A DNA stretch of 64,000 nt from Peptoniphilus_A genitalis (GTDB lineage Bacteria; Bacillota; Clostridia; Tissierellales; Peptoniphilaceae). The position numbers were made by a program, and so were the translations under genes. Within the stretch, counting starts at the first letter, position 1. Each line of letters opens with the position of its first letter. Location of the stretch: assembly GCF_949769225.1 (NCBI RefSeq), contig NZ_CATKPB010000003.1. The stretch is one strand, 5' to 3'. Under the pieces are notes generated by a model that saw only the letters and a list, made by a program, of their open reading frames with translations, was not told the origin of the DNA and did not search any database. Shown in pieces: positions 54,155-63,899 of this stretch.

Positions 54155-55390
54155 TTAAAACACATCTAGATTCCTGGCTAACGCCTCCATGGATTCTTGC
54201 AATTTCCCATCATTTACTTCAGCATATATATCCATTGTAGTTTCTACACTAGCATGTCCCATAATTTGTTGAATAACTTTTATATTCGTTTCGTTTTCAC
54301 AAAATCTTGAGCAAAATGTATGCCTCAAATGATGGCAGGAAAAGTGAGGAATTAACAAAGGTTCTCTTTTTTCCTTTTTTGCCTTTACTATCTCTTCTGC
54401 ATTGTATGACTCATATATCCTTCTTATAGCTCTATTAATTGATGCTGGATTGTGAATCATTCCAAAACGATTTATAAAGATAAATCCAGTCATCCCATCT
54501 ACCACTACCGGACAAAAACCTTCTTTTTTTCTTTTATCATATTCTTCCTTCAAGACTTCATACACTGGCTCCATCATCGGTATAACTCTTATTCCTGCTT
54601 CCGTTTTAGGTAAAGATACCTTAAACTCGCACTTATAAGTATCTTTTTTTCTTGGATAATAAGTCATACTATGATTAATGTCTATAGTCCTATTTTCAAA
54701 ATCTACATCAGACCATCTAAGTCCAACTACTTCTCCTATCCTACATCCCGTACCTAATAAAACTGTAAAGATTAAGTTCCAGTTGTTATATACTGGGCTT
54801 TCTGCAATATAATTCATAAAAGCCCTTTGTTGCTCTACTGTTAAAGCATGCCTGGTTTTCTTTTTGTCCTTACTTTTCTTTTTTATTTCAGCCATAACGC
54901 CATCGCTGGGATTATTTCTAATGATTTCATCTCTAACCGCTAACTGAAAGGTAGGATGTAAAATTGTATGAATCGTTTCTAATGAGTTGATTTGTAAACC
55001 CTTATTATTGATAAGGTCATAATAAAAATAAAGAACATCGGAATATTTTATGTCTCCAATTTTATTTTCACCAAACCCATCTCTTATGAATCTATCATAC
55101 ATATAGACATAGTTTGTATAAGTGGTTTCTCTTAGTTCTGTTTTTGTAGAAATATATCTATCAAATACAAAATTAAGTTTTGCTTTGCCAGCAACATATA
55201 CATCTAGACCATCTAACTGGTCTTTGAAGAGAATTGCCTCACGTTCACGAAGTTTTTTTAGATCCTTTGCATAGATAAATTTTCTTTTTCCATATATGTC
55301 TTTATAAGAATATGAATATCTATTGTCACTTTCTCTATAAGTTTCGCCCTTCCTTAAAGCTCTTCCTTTATTATCTTTTCTAGCTACCAT
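54155..55390 (-). CDS. int: Tyrosine recombinase, Tn916-like integrase
   Basis: 411 aa. N-terminal arm-type DNA-binding domain ('DNRYSYSYKDIYGKRKFIYAKDLKKLREREA'), SAM-like core-binding domain (about 75-165), and a C-terminal catalytic domain with Arg in 'LLGTGCRIGEVVGLRWSDVDF', 'HHLRHTFCSRF' (H-x-x-R), 'IMGHASVETTMDIYAEV' (His and the tyrosine nucleophile). It excises and integrates the element. It lies at the left end of the module with the metG fragment beyond; no att repeat could be confirmed by eye. Confidence 0.95.
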   Translation of the reverse strand: MVARKDNKGRALRKGETYRESDNRYSYSYKDIYGKRKFIYAKDLKKLREREAILFKDQLDGLDVYVAGKAKLNFVFDRYISTKTELRETTYTNYVYMYDRFIRDGFGENKIGDIKYSDVLYFYYDLINNKGLQINSLETIHTILHPTFQLAVRDEIIRNNPSDGVMAEIKKKSKDKKKTRHALTVEQQRAFMNYIAESPVYNNWNLIFTVLLGTGCRIGEVVGLRWSDVDFENRTIDINHSMTYYPRKKDTYKCEFKVSLPKTEAGIRVIPMMEPVYEVLKEEYDKRKKEGFCPVVVDGMTGFIFINRFGMIHNPASINRAIRRIYESYNAEEIVKAKKEKREPLLIPHFSCHHLRHTFCSRFCENETNIKVIQQIMGHASVETTMDIYAEVNDGKLQESMEALARNLDVF

Positions 55391-55437
55391 TCATGATCTC
55401 CTTCCTTTTGAAAAGAGATTTCATGCAAAATGCCAGT

Positions 55438-55629
55438 TTATTGTTCTTTGTACAATAAAGTCAAACCTTTTTTTACTGCTTGAGTAAGGGATAAATTATG
55501 AGATTTTATATACTTCTTCAGTTCCAAGTATTCTTCTTCTGTAAATCTTACTGTAACTCGTTTCGTACTTGGATTTTTAATTTTTGGTCTTCCTGTTTTT
55601 ACCAAGTTTTCCTCCTTTTCTATTCTCAT
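55438..55629 (-). CDS. Ribbon-helix-helix DNA-binding protein
   Basis: 63 aa. 'KRVTVRFTEEEYLELKKYIKSHNLSLTQAVKKGL' is a CopG/MetJ-type RHH fold. It lies between the excisionase-like gene and the integrase, and probably regulates integration or excision genes. Confidence 0.75.
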   Translation of the reverse strand: MRIEKEENLVKTGRPKIKNPSTKRVTVRFTEEEYLELKKYIKSHNLSLTQAVKKGLTLLYKEQ

Positions 55630-55696
55630 AACTTATCTATATTATACTTTTTGTCCGACACTTTGTCAATCATAAACCCCCTTTCCAAATTATCTT

Positions 55697-55888
55697 TTAT
55701 ATACCTGGTAACCTGAATGTTTCTAAGTATTCATTTAGTATTTCACAGTTTACAAGAACAATTTTATTTAGCTTATAGACAGCTCCCGCTTCTTTTGCTA
55801 ATTCTTCAAATTTACTTTGACTCATTGAATAAAGTTCTGCACCTTCTTTATATCTAACAAACTTTTTATCATTATGTTTATTTTTCAC
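55697..55888 (-). CDS. Excisionase-like protein (Tn916 Xis / DUF6462 type)
   Basis: 63 aa. 'FVRYKEGAELYSMSQSKFEELAKEAGAVYKLNKIVLVNCEILNEYLETFR' is the MerR-like winged helix of Tn916-family Xis proteins, which bend DNA and direct the integrase toward excision. AAGGAGG precedes the ATG. Confidence 0.82.
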   Translation of the reverse strand: MKNKHNDKKFVRYKEGAELYSMSQSKFEELAKEAGAVYKLNKIVLVNCEILNEYLETFRLPGI

Positions 55889-56350
55889 GAAAGCCTCCTT
55901 ATTTTATTAAATTAAATATAAGTTTTTTGACATTGACAGGCGTGTAGGCCACGACATTGGAATTTCACCACCGCCCCTTTTCTAGATGGGCCGGCAACAA
56001 CTTTAGAAGTATCATTATCCCTACTTGTATCAAAGCATCAGTTGCCAAAGCTGAATCTATAATCTCTTTTATCGCTCGTTTCCTTTTATCCTTCTGGTAT
56101 CAGCAGAGTATTCATTTAAACCGAGTTCTACCTCAGCAGAAAAGTCTTGGCGAAAATCTTATAAGGCTCCACAAGTAGTTAACGTCCTGTATTGGTCTAT
56201 TAAGTTGTCATGGTTCAATTTATGTTTAAAGGAAAGTAAAATTTACCCCCTTATATATAGGGACAGAAAAGAGTGGTTTGATAACCAAATTTATAAAGAT
56301 ATTTAAATAAAAAATAATCCCCATTTTTTTCATGGGGATTGTTTCTAAAC
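55889..56350. other. Non-coding or decayed segment between xis and the sigma gene
   Basis: About 460 nt. A plus-strand open frame (55957-56178) has no ribosome site and no recognisable product; minus-strand frames are broken. GC content around 55940-56170 is higher than its surroundings. Confidence 0.4.
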
Positions 56351-56824
56351 TTACATAAATGTTGTCATCAAATCTTTTAAGAGAGTCCTTAATTTGTCAA
56401 AAACCTTATGTTTTCTTTTATTAACTGCTACTTGAGAAATTCCTAAGATTTTTCCTATCTCTCTTTCAGTCAATTCTTTTTCTATAAGAAGTTTAATTAG
56501 CCTTAATTCTTCTTTATCTAGCTCTGAAAACGATTCTTTGACCCTCAAAATTTCTTCATTCTTCAAGATTTTTTCTTCTATATTGGATGTCTTATCTTCT
56601 AAACTTTCAATGTAGTCTTCCTGCGGGCTTCCATTTTGTTCACTACTCTTTAGCATATAGTTTGACGATGAGTAAACACCATACCTTCTTTCTTGTCTTA
56701 ATATTCTTTGTTCAGCCTTTCTTGCTTCTTCAAAAATTTCCTTTATATTATCAGGAAGTTCCACTTCTTTACCCTCTATATAGTATTTTCCATGGTAATA
56801 TCCATTTTTATTATTCGTATTCAT
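56351..56824 (-). CDS. Sigma-70 region-4-type regulator of the element
   Basis: 157 aa. The C-terminal third ('LDKEELRLIKLLIEKELTEREIGKILGISQVAVNKRKHKVFDKLRTLL') is a sigma region 4 HTH; the N-terminal part is short and lacks a clear region 2. Such proteins are standard in Tn916-like and related ICEs. The preceding 'YYIEGKEVELPDNIKEIFEEARKAEQRILRQERRYGV' is typical of them. Confidence 0.8.
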   Translation of the reverse strand: MNTNNKNGYYHGKYYIEGKEVELPDNIKEIFEEARKAEQRILRQERRYGVYSSSNYMLKSSEQNGSPQEDYIESLEDKTSNIEEKILKNEEILRVKESFSELDKEELRLIKLLIEKELTEREIGKILGISQVAVNKRKHKVFDKLRTLLKDLMTTFM

Positions 56825-57111
56825 TTTTCCTCCTTCAGGCCTTGATATTAGTAATTGTTATCAATAGATAGCTTGAGGAGGGCCTCTGATATATGACATA
56901 CTCACTTCCCTTTTAGCAAAAAAAAGATAGACTCGTCGCCTATCTTTTAGAAAGTGATGCATGCCCTTGACAGCTTTTCTAAACGCTTCTGCGTCGAGCT
57001 GCATATAAACTTGCTTTTAATTCATGTTTTTTTATATTTTTATAGCTTTTACTTCATATTTTTATTATAATAGAAGTTATTATTTATTTAAATGGTAAGA
57101 GGAGAGGTATT

Positions 57112-57513
57112 TTGAAATTCCACGAAAAGATTAAATTATTGAGATCTGAAAAGGGATTGACCCAAGAGGAACTTTCTAAACGGCTAAGGGTATCTAACAG
57201 AAGTTATATTTCTTGGGAAAAAGGGGAAAGTATTCCTAGGGACTTAAGGGTTTATTTAGAACTCACAAAGGTGTTTTCTGTTCCATTGGATTATTTGTTG
57301 TTAGGTATTTCGAATGATGATGATATAGAAAAGGCAATTCAGGCAAAAGAATCTGTTACTAAAGGATTAGATGCCGTTTCTGATTTGTATTTTGTTTTTA
57401 AAGCAAATAATCTCTCTATGAAAGAGAGATTATTTTTGGAGGAAAAAGTTGAAAAAATGTATCTGAATATTAAATTGATAAATTATAAGTTTGAGAAAGA
57501 AGGTGAATTTTAA
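57112..57513 (+). CDS. XRE-family transcriptional regulator (TTG start)
   Basis: 133 aa. HTH_3 domain at residues 3-60: 'FHEKIKLLRSEKGLTQEELSKRLRVSNRSYISWEKGESIPR'. The start is TTG 57112 with AGGAGAGG 7 nt upstream; no ATG fits. C-terminal half is helical, possibly for dimerisation. Its stop overlaps the next start (TAATG). Probably a regulator of the integrated element or of the adjacent RiPP genes. Confidence 0.88.
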   Translation: MKFHEKIKLLRSEKGLTQEELSKRLRVSNRSYISWEKGESIPRDLRVYLELTKVFSVPLDYLLLGISNDDDIEKAIQAKESVTKGLDAVSDLYFVFKANNLSMKERLFLEEKVEKMYLNIKLINYKFEKEGEF

Positions 57514-57980
57514 TGTTTTTAGTTTATTTATTGTTGGTTGCATTGCCAATTTTATACTTTTTCTTTTGGCTTACTGTTGGTATGTCTATTGCTAAATTTG
57601 CTGTTTTTGCTTTAGATAAATTAGTGATCTTTGTTTTTATTGCTTATCTTGTGCATAATCATTTCTCCATCATTCATAGTTCTGGTTACTTTGTTTATTT
57701 CTGGGATATATTGTCAGGACTTGTTGCGGCTGCTGTCTATACCTTTATATTCAATAAAATTTATTCATTATTTCCGCTGTTAGGCAGTATACTAAATTTT
57801 ATCATCTCTTATCTAGGAGTAATGACTGTATATTGTCTTCTGATTGTTGCTATACGAGGTGGAGATAAATATTTTATTCCACTCTTGAATAATGAAACAC
57901 TTAATAACATTGTTAATTATATTTTGATTGGTGTTCTTGCAATATTCCCCTGGAGAAAAAGAGAAGAGTGTTTAGAATAG
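57513..57980 (+). CDS. Membrane protein coupled to the XRE regulator
   Basis: 155 aa with four hydrophobic segments (about 2-27, 32-50, 60-85, 88-115) and a further one near 130-146. The start ATG shares a base with the regulator stop. No family recognised. XRE-plus-membrane-protein pairs are common next to mobile elements; its role is unknown. Confidence 0.72.
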   Translation: MFLVYLLLVALPILYFFFWLTVGMSIAKFAVFALDKLVIFVFIAYLVHNHFSIIHSSGYFVYFWDILSGLVAAAVYTFIFNKIYSLFPLLGSILNFIISYLGVMTVYCLLIVAIRGGDKYFIPLLNNETLNNIVNYILIGVLAIFPWRKREECLE

Positions 57981-58061
57981 TTATCTCGCAATAATCACCA
58001 ATTCTCCAAGTATGATTCGAAGTGTTTCATCAATCTTGCTTTTATTTTTTATCATTATATA

Positions 58062-59792
58062 TTATACAGTAAGTTTCTTATATGCAGAAGTATCTTTTAT
58101 ATCTTCATATAGCCCTTGATTCACTATTCTTCCTTTTTCCATAAAGACATACCATGGATCATATTTTTTTATGTTTTCAACCCTGTGAGTAACTAATATC
58201 AATATTTTATCTTTAGCTATATCATTAATCAAAGAAAAAATTTCTTTTTCAATTATTGGATCAAGTGCTGAGGTTGGTTCATCTAATATTACAATGTCCG
58301 CATCTCTGAATAATACTCTTGCTAGTGCTATTCTTTGCCATTGGCCCTTTGACAATTCTCTACCTCCAAACCAGCATCCCATTTGTGTGTCTAGTCTATG
58401 TTCAAAACTATCCACTACATCACTCAACCCTACTTTGTTTATAGCTCTACTGATTTTTTTACTATTATTTATATGACTTATCTTTGAAAAAGCAATATTT
58501 TCCCTTAGAGAAAGCTCGTATTGGTTGAAATCTTGAAATATTACAGTAATTTTTTCTCTATAATTGTTTTTATTAATTTTTCTTAACGACATACCATTAA
58601 CAAAAATCTCTCCTTCAAAATCATCATATAAACCAGCTAATATTTTGATTAATGTGCTTTTGCCAGAACCATTTGTTCCTAAAATTACAATTGGTCTGTC
58701 CTTTTTTATATTTAAATCTATATTAGATAAATCTTTTTTTAACCCATTATATCCAAATGATAAGTTTTTAATTTCTATGCTAGCTATTTTTTTGTAAACT
58801 AGATTCTTTCCTTTGCAAACATTGCCAACATTTGTGTCTAGAAATTCATAATAATTGTCCACATATAATTTGCTCTTATATATTTCTGTGATGCTAGAAA
58901 GTAGATTGTTGAGTTTGTTCTCAATTAAATCTAATGAATAAATATATCCCATTATGTTACCAATTTTTCCATTATTATTGATAGATTTGATAATAACTGT
59001 AACTATCAAAAATACTTTGATTGTAATTTCTAAAATCGAAACTAATATATTTTTTGTAATGTGCAATTTTAATATAGATTTATTGGTGTTCTTTACAATG
59101 TCTTTGTGCCTTTTAAACTTTTCTATTAAATAGTTAGCAATATTAAAGCTGATGATTTCTTTGATAGCAATATTATTTGTCAATAAATAGCTAAAATAAT
59201 CGCTCTTCCTTTGATGCTTAATATTTTCTTTTTCTTTATCATAAGCATATTTTCCAATCTTAATACTTGAAATAGTAGAAAATATTGGAATTATAATGAT
59301 AACCCCTAAAAGATAACTATCTATAGACCTAACAGCAAAAATAACTGAAATCATTGAGATTATACTTTCAACCAGCTGCAAAAAATTAAAATAGATATCT
59401 TGAACTTTTAATTTTCCTAAGCTATAGGCCTTTGTTATGGTAGTATATACATCTTCATTTTCAAAATCTTTAAGGTCTAAGGTTGAACATTTTATTAAGT
59501 ATTCATTATCCAAGTTATAATCGAGATTAATAGCAATCATTTGATTAGTGTAAGATCTAATATTTTGCACAATAATAATTATCAGATTAACGCTGATAAA
59601 CAACATTATGTTTTTACTTATACTCGTCCCTTTAATTATCGCATCTTGTATTCCATTTACTAATTGTTGGATTGAATAGACATTAATTCCAGAAATTATT
59701 CCAGAAATAATTATAATAATAAAGTTTAAAATAAATAAAAGTTTAGAGTTGCTAAATACTGTTGCTAGTGACCTACAAAGTGTCTTTATCAT
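58062..59792 (-). CDS. Fused ABC exporter of the RiPP locus
   Basis: 576 aa. N-terminal six-helix ABC exporter domain (about 15-300) and C-terminal ATPase domain with Walker A GTNGSGKST, signature 'LSKGQWQR', Walker B 'IVILDEPTSALDP' and H-loop 'VTHRVEN'. There is no N-terminal C39 peptidase, so it exports without cutting a double-glycine leader. It is the last gene of the putative peptide operon and is the likely exporter of the modified peptide. Confidence 0.88.
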   Translation of the reverse strand: MIKTLCRSLATVFSNSKLLFILNFIIIIISGIISGINVYSIQQLVNGIQDAIIKGTSISKNIMLFISVNLIIIIVQNIRSYTNQMIAINLDYNLDNEYLIKCSTLDLKDFENEDVYTTITKAYSLGKLKVQDIYFNFLQLVESIISMISVIFAVRSIDSYLLGVIIIIPIFSTISSIKIGKYAYDKEKENIKHQRKSDYFSYLLTNNIAIKEIISFNIANYLIEKFKRHKDIVKNTNKSILKLHITKNILVSILEITIKVFLIVTVIIKSINNNGKIGNIMGYIYSLDLIENKLNNLLSSITEIYKSKLYVDNYYEFLDTNVGNVCKGKNLVYKKIASIEIKNLSFGYNGLKKDLSNIDLNIKKDRPIVILGTNGSGKSTLIKILAGLYDDFEGEIFVNGMSLRKINKNNYREKITVIFQDFNQYELSLRENIAFSKISHINNSKKISRAINKVGLSDVVDSFEHRLDTQMGCWFGGRELSKGQWQRIALARVLFRDADIVILDEPTSALDPIIEKEIFSLINDIAKDKILILVTHRVENIKKYDPWYVFMEKGRIVNQGLYEDIKDTSAYKKLTV

Positions 59793-59807
59793 ATCATTTA
59801 CACATCA

Positions 59808-61016
59808 TTATCTATTTAATTTGACCGTTAAATAGTCATATATAATTAATTGTACTAATCCAAATATTAACATGACATAAGGCAACCACATTACCAACCC
59901 TAAATGGATATAGTTAGGAAATGGTAGTTGGAAAAACACTTGGCTTATACCACAGGGACTTAGGTTCATAATATATTGAATTAATTTTGATTCTGGCCTT
60001 ATGAAAATAGCTAGTAATCCATAAATTGCAAAACTTGATATCATAATCGTTAAAGCTATTTTTGATTTCTTTGATTTTGAAGAGACCAGCATGGCTAAAG
60101 ATCCCAAAGCTAAACTACCAATAAATCCCCCAATTATTTGAATTAGAATAACCTTTTTATAAGTTAAATTTCCTGGAGAAAAAGCCATGTCAATTTGGAA
60201 GCTTGTCTTTAATCCATCTCCACCTAATGCTAGATATACTATAGCTAAATATGAAAGCATCATTAAAAGATAGATTAGTGCATTGAAAATAGTGCCTGCT
60301 ATTAGTTTAGAAGAGTGGAACTTCTTTTGTCCTAAAGCTGTCCTTGCCACAATCTCATACAATCCATTTTCCTTCGCCTCTGTAAAAATTGTGGCGGAAA
60401 CAAAGATAATAAGAATGAGACAGATAATGATCAGCATGGAAAGCCATTCAATGCTGTCTCCCCAAACATTGTGATTAATCCCCATAACAAAGGGTTTGTC
60501 TACTTTCTCCTCCATCTTCCAAATTTTCTCAACTATTTTTTGATCCTTTATATCATCCGTATATTTCTTAAGCATATCTTGACGAAGGCTATAGTAGTCT
60601 CTGGCATATTCAATAGGTATGTCTACATCATCCCATTTTACGATGGTCATTTTATCTTTAATGGGAAAGCGTAAAGAGTCCATAGGACCTATTAAACTTT
60701 CTATTTCTAGAAGTTTTTTTGTTATGTTTCTTTTTTCTTTCTCTGAGTCCCAAGTGCTGTTAAAGATATCCCTAGCCATCATAAGCTTATCTTCTGTTAT
60801 CTCTCCTGCAATCTCTTTATCATATTCATTAATAAGTTCAATGGCTTCTTTGCCTTTTACAATTTGTATGCTTCCATCTTCTAAAACTTTATCTGCACTG
60901 ACTCCCTTTAAAAAGAAGAAAGCCGTTACTATGCCTATTCCTAGTACAAATACTAAAAAGAGCAGATTGATCTTTTTACAAAATATGTTTTTTAATTCCA
61001 ATTTTAAAGTTTTCAT
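59808..61016 (-). CDS. ABC permease of the RiPP locus
   Basis: 402 aa from ATG 61016, which shares a base with the ATPase stop (TAATG); the longer frame to 61040 is unlikely. One helix near 10-32, a ~140-residue extracytoplasmic loop, then six helices (about 190-400). This ABC-2 layout is common in self-immunity or export pumps of peptide antibiotics. Pairs with the ATPase at 61016-61888. Confidence 0.85.
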   Translation of the reverse strand: MKTLKLELKNIFCKKINLLFLVFVLGIGIVTAFFFLKGVSADKVLEDGSIQIVKGKEAIELINEYDKEIAGEITEDKLMMARDIFNSTWDSEKEKRNITKKLLEIESLIGPMDSLRFPIKDKMTIVKWDDVDIPIEYARDYYSLRQDMLKKYTDDIKDQKIVEKIWKMEEKVDKPFVMGINHNVWGDSIEWLSMLIIICLILIIFVSATIFTEAKENGLYEIVARTALGQKKFHSSKLIAGTIFNALIYLLMMLSYLAIVYLALGGDGLKTSFQIDMAFSPGNLTYKKVILIQIIGGFIGSLALGSLAMLVSSKSKKSKIALTIMISSFAIYGLLAIFIRPESKLIQYIMNLSPCGISQVFFQLPFPNYIHLGLVMWLPYVMLIFGLVQLIIYDYLTVKLNR

Positions 61017-61888
61017 TATCTGCCCCCTTCTATTGTCCATAGATAAAAATCATTCAGTTCAGGCTCTTTATAAACGGAATTGTTCGTTAATTTTTCTTTT
61101 CCAACATATCGAATGTGATTTCGACTATTATCTTCTCTATCAAGATTTGTAGTAACACCACCCATGGATTGAATTAATTTTTCTCCATGTGTTATCTGTT
61201 CATTATTTAAATAATCTTCCCATACACATCCATCTAAAGACTTAATAGCTTCCTTATAGCTAATATCTTGTAAAATTCTTCCTGCTTTAATAATTAAAAG
61301 ATGATCTACAATGTACTCAATATCCGATATTATATGAGTTGAAATAATAATGGATTTATCTCTAGATTTTCTTGAAATAAACTCTTTAAGATTTCTTCTC
61401 TCGCTTATATCTAAGCCACTTGATGGTTCATCTAGGATAATAAAACTTGGGTTTCCCAATAAAGCTTGAGCTATACCCACTCTTTGCAAAGTTCCCCCTG
61501 AAAGGTCTCCAATCCTATTTTGAATGTATTCACTTAGGTTTAAATCTTGACAAAGCTCTTGAATGTTTGCTTTTATCTTTTCATCCTTAATCCCTTTATA
61601 TACAGCTATATATCGTAAATAATCAAATACTTTCATTTCTTTTGGTGCTCTGAAATTTTGAGGAAGATAGCCTAAAGTAGAGAAAAAGCTCTCCTGGCTA
61701 TTATTTTCATTTTCATAAATAATTTTTCCTGAACTTTCTTTTACCTCCCCAATCATAATTTTCATTAAGGTGCTTTTACCTGCCCCATTAGCTCCTAACA
61801 AACCATAGATTCCATGTCCTATTTCCGTATTTATCTCTTTTAAGACTGTCTTTTTACCGTATTGTTTTGATATTTTTTTTAAATTCAT
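61016..61888 (-). CDS. ABC ATPase of the RiPP locus
   Basis: 290 aa from ATG 61888 (AGGTGAAAAT upstream; the longer frame to 61912 lacks a ribosome site). 'YGLLGANGAGKSTLMKIM' Walker A, 'LSGGTLQRVGIAQALLGNPSFIILDEPSSGLD' signature and Walker B, 'STHIISDIEYIVDHLLII'. Partner of the permease downstream. It follows the precursor gene by about 85 nt, so it may be expressed with it. Confidence 0.9.
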   Translation of the reverse strand: MNLKKISKQYGKKTVLKEINTEIGHGIYGLLGANGAGKSTLMKIMIGEVKESSGKIIYENENNSQESFFSTLGYLPQNFRAPKEMKVFDYLRYIAVYKGIKDEKIKANIQELCQDLNLSEYIQNRIGDLSGGTLQRVGIAQALLGNPSFIILDEPSSGLDISERRNLKEFISRKSRDKSIIISTHIISDIEYIVDHLLIIKAGRILQDISYKEAIKSLDGCVWEDYLNNEQITHGEKLIQSMGGVTTNLDREDNSRNHIRYVGKEKLTNNSVYKEPELNDFYLWTIEGGR

Positions 61889-61974
61889 ATTTTCACCTAA
61901 AAATATCAGCAAGCAATAGCAAAAAATTTTGATAATGGCTTGCTGATATCTGTTTTTTTCCTATTAAGTTACAA

Positions 61975-62196
61975 CTACTCTATATCTCCAGATCCTCTTA
62001 TAGTCCAAAATGATTTTTTTGAATTATTAGCACTATATTTAGTAGAAGAACAAGAACATCCGCACTTGAAACACTTGTCTGTACCTCTTGCTGTAGCGTA
62101 CGCTTTTTCTCCTGAACACATACAAGCCATTGGAGTTGCACCGCCATTGTCAAAAACTTCGCTAGGTTTTCTTCCTAATGGATTTACTAGTTTCAT
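61975..62196 (-). CDS. Six-cysteine RiPP precursor peptide
   Basis: 73 aa with ribosome site GAGGAGGTGAGACA before ATG 62196. Residues 1-24 (MKLVNPLGRKPSEVF...ATPMA) look like a leader; cysteines fall at 25, 27, 42, 45, 47 and 49 (C-M-C, then C-F-K-C-G-C-S-C), with G, S, T, A and K around. The tail to residue 73 has no Cys but one Trp. Its position 54 nt after a SPASM radical SAM gene and before ABC transporters marks it as the substrate. Resembles putative clostridial Cys-rich bacteriocin precursors (CLI_3235/ranthipeptide-like); the subfamily is not certain. Confidence 0.82.
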   Translation of the reverse strand: MKLVNPLGRKPSEVFDNGGATPMACMCSGEKAYATARGTDKCFKCGCSCSSTKYSANNSKKSFWTIRGSGDIE

Positions 62197-62249
62197 TGTC
62201 TCACCTCCTCATATTTTAGTTTTTCCAATTACAATTTATGATTATTGAC

Positions 62250-63788
62250 TTAACTAAAGTCATAATCATCCAATATTGATAAAGCTTCTGAATTTAATTC
62301 TAAGATTTTATGATATAATTCAAGATTTTTTTCTATATATATCCTATTCATTATGCACTTACTGTGCCTTAATTTTAGATTTATACCTTCATGATCATAA
62401 CAATTCATATAGCACATCCCACATAAATGCACCGCCCAACAATCATTGCAATATGGAATAGTTTGCTCACAATAATCTGTTACATAATGTTTTTTTATTT
62501 TGCCTAAATCTAAACCTTCATAAACATTTCCTATGTCTGGTGCTTCTCCAAGTTTCTCGCATATTAAATATTCTCCTTTTGTTGTAACATACACCCTTCT
62601 TGCTCCTGGAACACAACATCCGCACATATAATAAGACTCCATAGGACTATCAAATAACAACCTTCGATGTATCATTGCTAGCTCTTTAATAACATTATCC
62701 TTGGCTATTATTTTTGATGTAATATTCTCATTTTCACTAGGACTTGCCCAGTCAAATAACGGATCAAAGTATCCTTTGATTTTTTTACTGTTGCAAATTA
62801 TTTCTTCTTCAATAGGACTATCGATACCTAAATAATCCATTTCTTTATCCTTGGTTGCAACAAAAGAAGATGTGAAGACTACATCACTTGGTAACCATTC
62901 TTGACTTTCAAAATAATGCTCTATACTGTTCAAGTCATGTTCATGATATTCTGATAAAACTGAATTTATTCCTAAAGATAATTTACTTCCATTTTTGCTA
63001 AATTCATTTATAATCAGTTTTGCTCCCCTTACAGCATCATCAAATGTTCCCTTGCCATCACCATAAACTCTGTATTTATCATTCATATATTTAGGACCAT
63101 CCAAACTTATGGTAATATGTATTCTTTCTCCTAACCTTGAAAAATAGTTAGCCATATCTCTATCCACTAGTGTTCCGTTAGTGGTCAAAGCGTAAGATAT
63201 ATTTTTTCCCTTAATTGTTTCACAATAATCTATACATTGTTTCAATAAATCAAACTTTAAAAGTGGCTCGCCGCCATAAAAGCTTACAAAAATCACCTTT
63301 TCATCTTGACTGTGTTCGATTAAATCATCTATTGCTAATTTTGCGACTTCAAAAGTCATATCATGATTTCCAAATTCTCTATATCCACCCTGCCCTTCCT
63401 GATAAATGCAATACTTACATCTCATATTACACTTTTCAGTTAATTCAAGAGTGATTTGAGCCCTGTTTCTAAGTAGTTGATTTTCCAAATCGCTAATCTG
63501 AACTCCTATATAAGAATTTAATTCTGGAGCTAGTAATATATTTTCGTTAATAATAGATTCGTAAACGTCTGATTTCGACTGACTACTAATTTTTACAGCT
63601 TCATCCCATTTATTATCAAGAATTAAATTTAATAAATCAAATACTTCAGGCTCGACTAGAAATATTTTCCCAGTACCTAAGTCATAAAAATATTTTTTAT
63701 TATTGCTTTCAAAGCAGCGGCCTAATCGTTTATAGTTCCTACATTGAATTTTACTTTTAATTTTATCCAATATGTCTTCCTTTATCAT
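62250..63788 (-). CDS. Radical SAM/SPASM peptide maturase
   Basis: 512 aa. N-terminal ~100 residues form a leader-binding-type region. Radical SAM CX3CX2C at 120-124-127 ('CNMRCKYC'), 'FVSFYGGEPLLKFDLLKQ' GGEP motif, 'SYALTTNGTLVD', 'ISLDGPKY'. The C-terminal SPASM domain is Cys-rich ('MCGCCVPGARRVYVTTKGEYLICEKLGEAPDIGNV', 'CNDCWAVHLCGMCYMNC', final Cys near 488) and would hold two auxiliary clusters. This class makes thioether links between Cys and other residues. It resembles the Cys-rich-peptide maturase (CcpM) group; that label is inference. Confidence 0.92.
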   Translation of the reverse strand: MIKEDILDKIKSKIQCRNYKRLGRCFESNNKKYFYDLGTGKIFLVEPEVFDLLNLILDNKWDEAVKISSQSKSDVYESIINENILLAPELNSYIGVQISDLENQLLRNRAQITLELTEKCNMRCKYCIYQEGQGGYREFGNHDMTFEVAKLAIDDLIEHSQDEKVIFVSFYGGEPLLKFDLLKQCIDYCETIKGKNISYALTTNGTLVDRDMANYFSRLGERIHITISLDGPKYMNDKYRVYGDGKGTFDDAVRGAKLIINEFSKNGSKLSLGINSVLSEYHEHDLNSIEHYFESQEWLPSDVVFTSSFVATKDKEMDYLGIDSPIEEEIICNSKKIKGYFDPLFDWASPSENENITSKIIAKDNVIKELAMIHRRLLFDSPMESYYMCGCCVPGARRVYVTTKGEYLICEKLGEAPDIGNVYEGLDLGKIKKHYVTDYCEQTIPYCNDCWAVHLCGMCYMNCYDHEGINLKLRHSKCIMNRIYIEKNLELYHKILELNSEALSILDDYDFS

Positions 63789-63899
63789 TGCTGCCTCCTA
63801 ATATAAAAAATCTCCATGCTTGTTATAAATTATTATATAACTTTGCATGAAGACGTTTGTTCATAAATCCGCAAGAAAAAATGAATATTTTATGAAGTT

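Noticed and set aside
55957..56178. 73-aa plus-strand ORF in the integration module
   Set aside because: No ribosome site, no recognisable domain and opposite to all neighbouring element genes.
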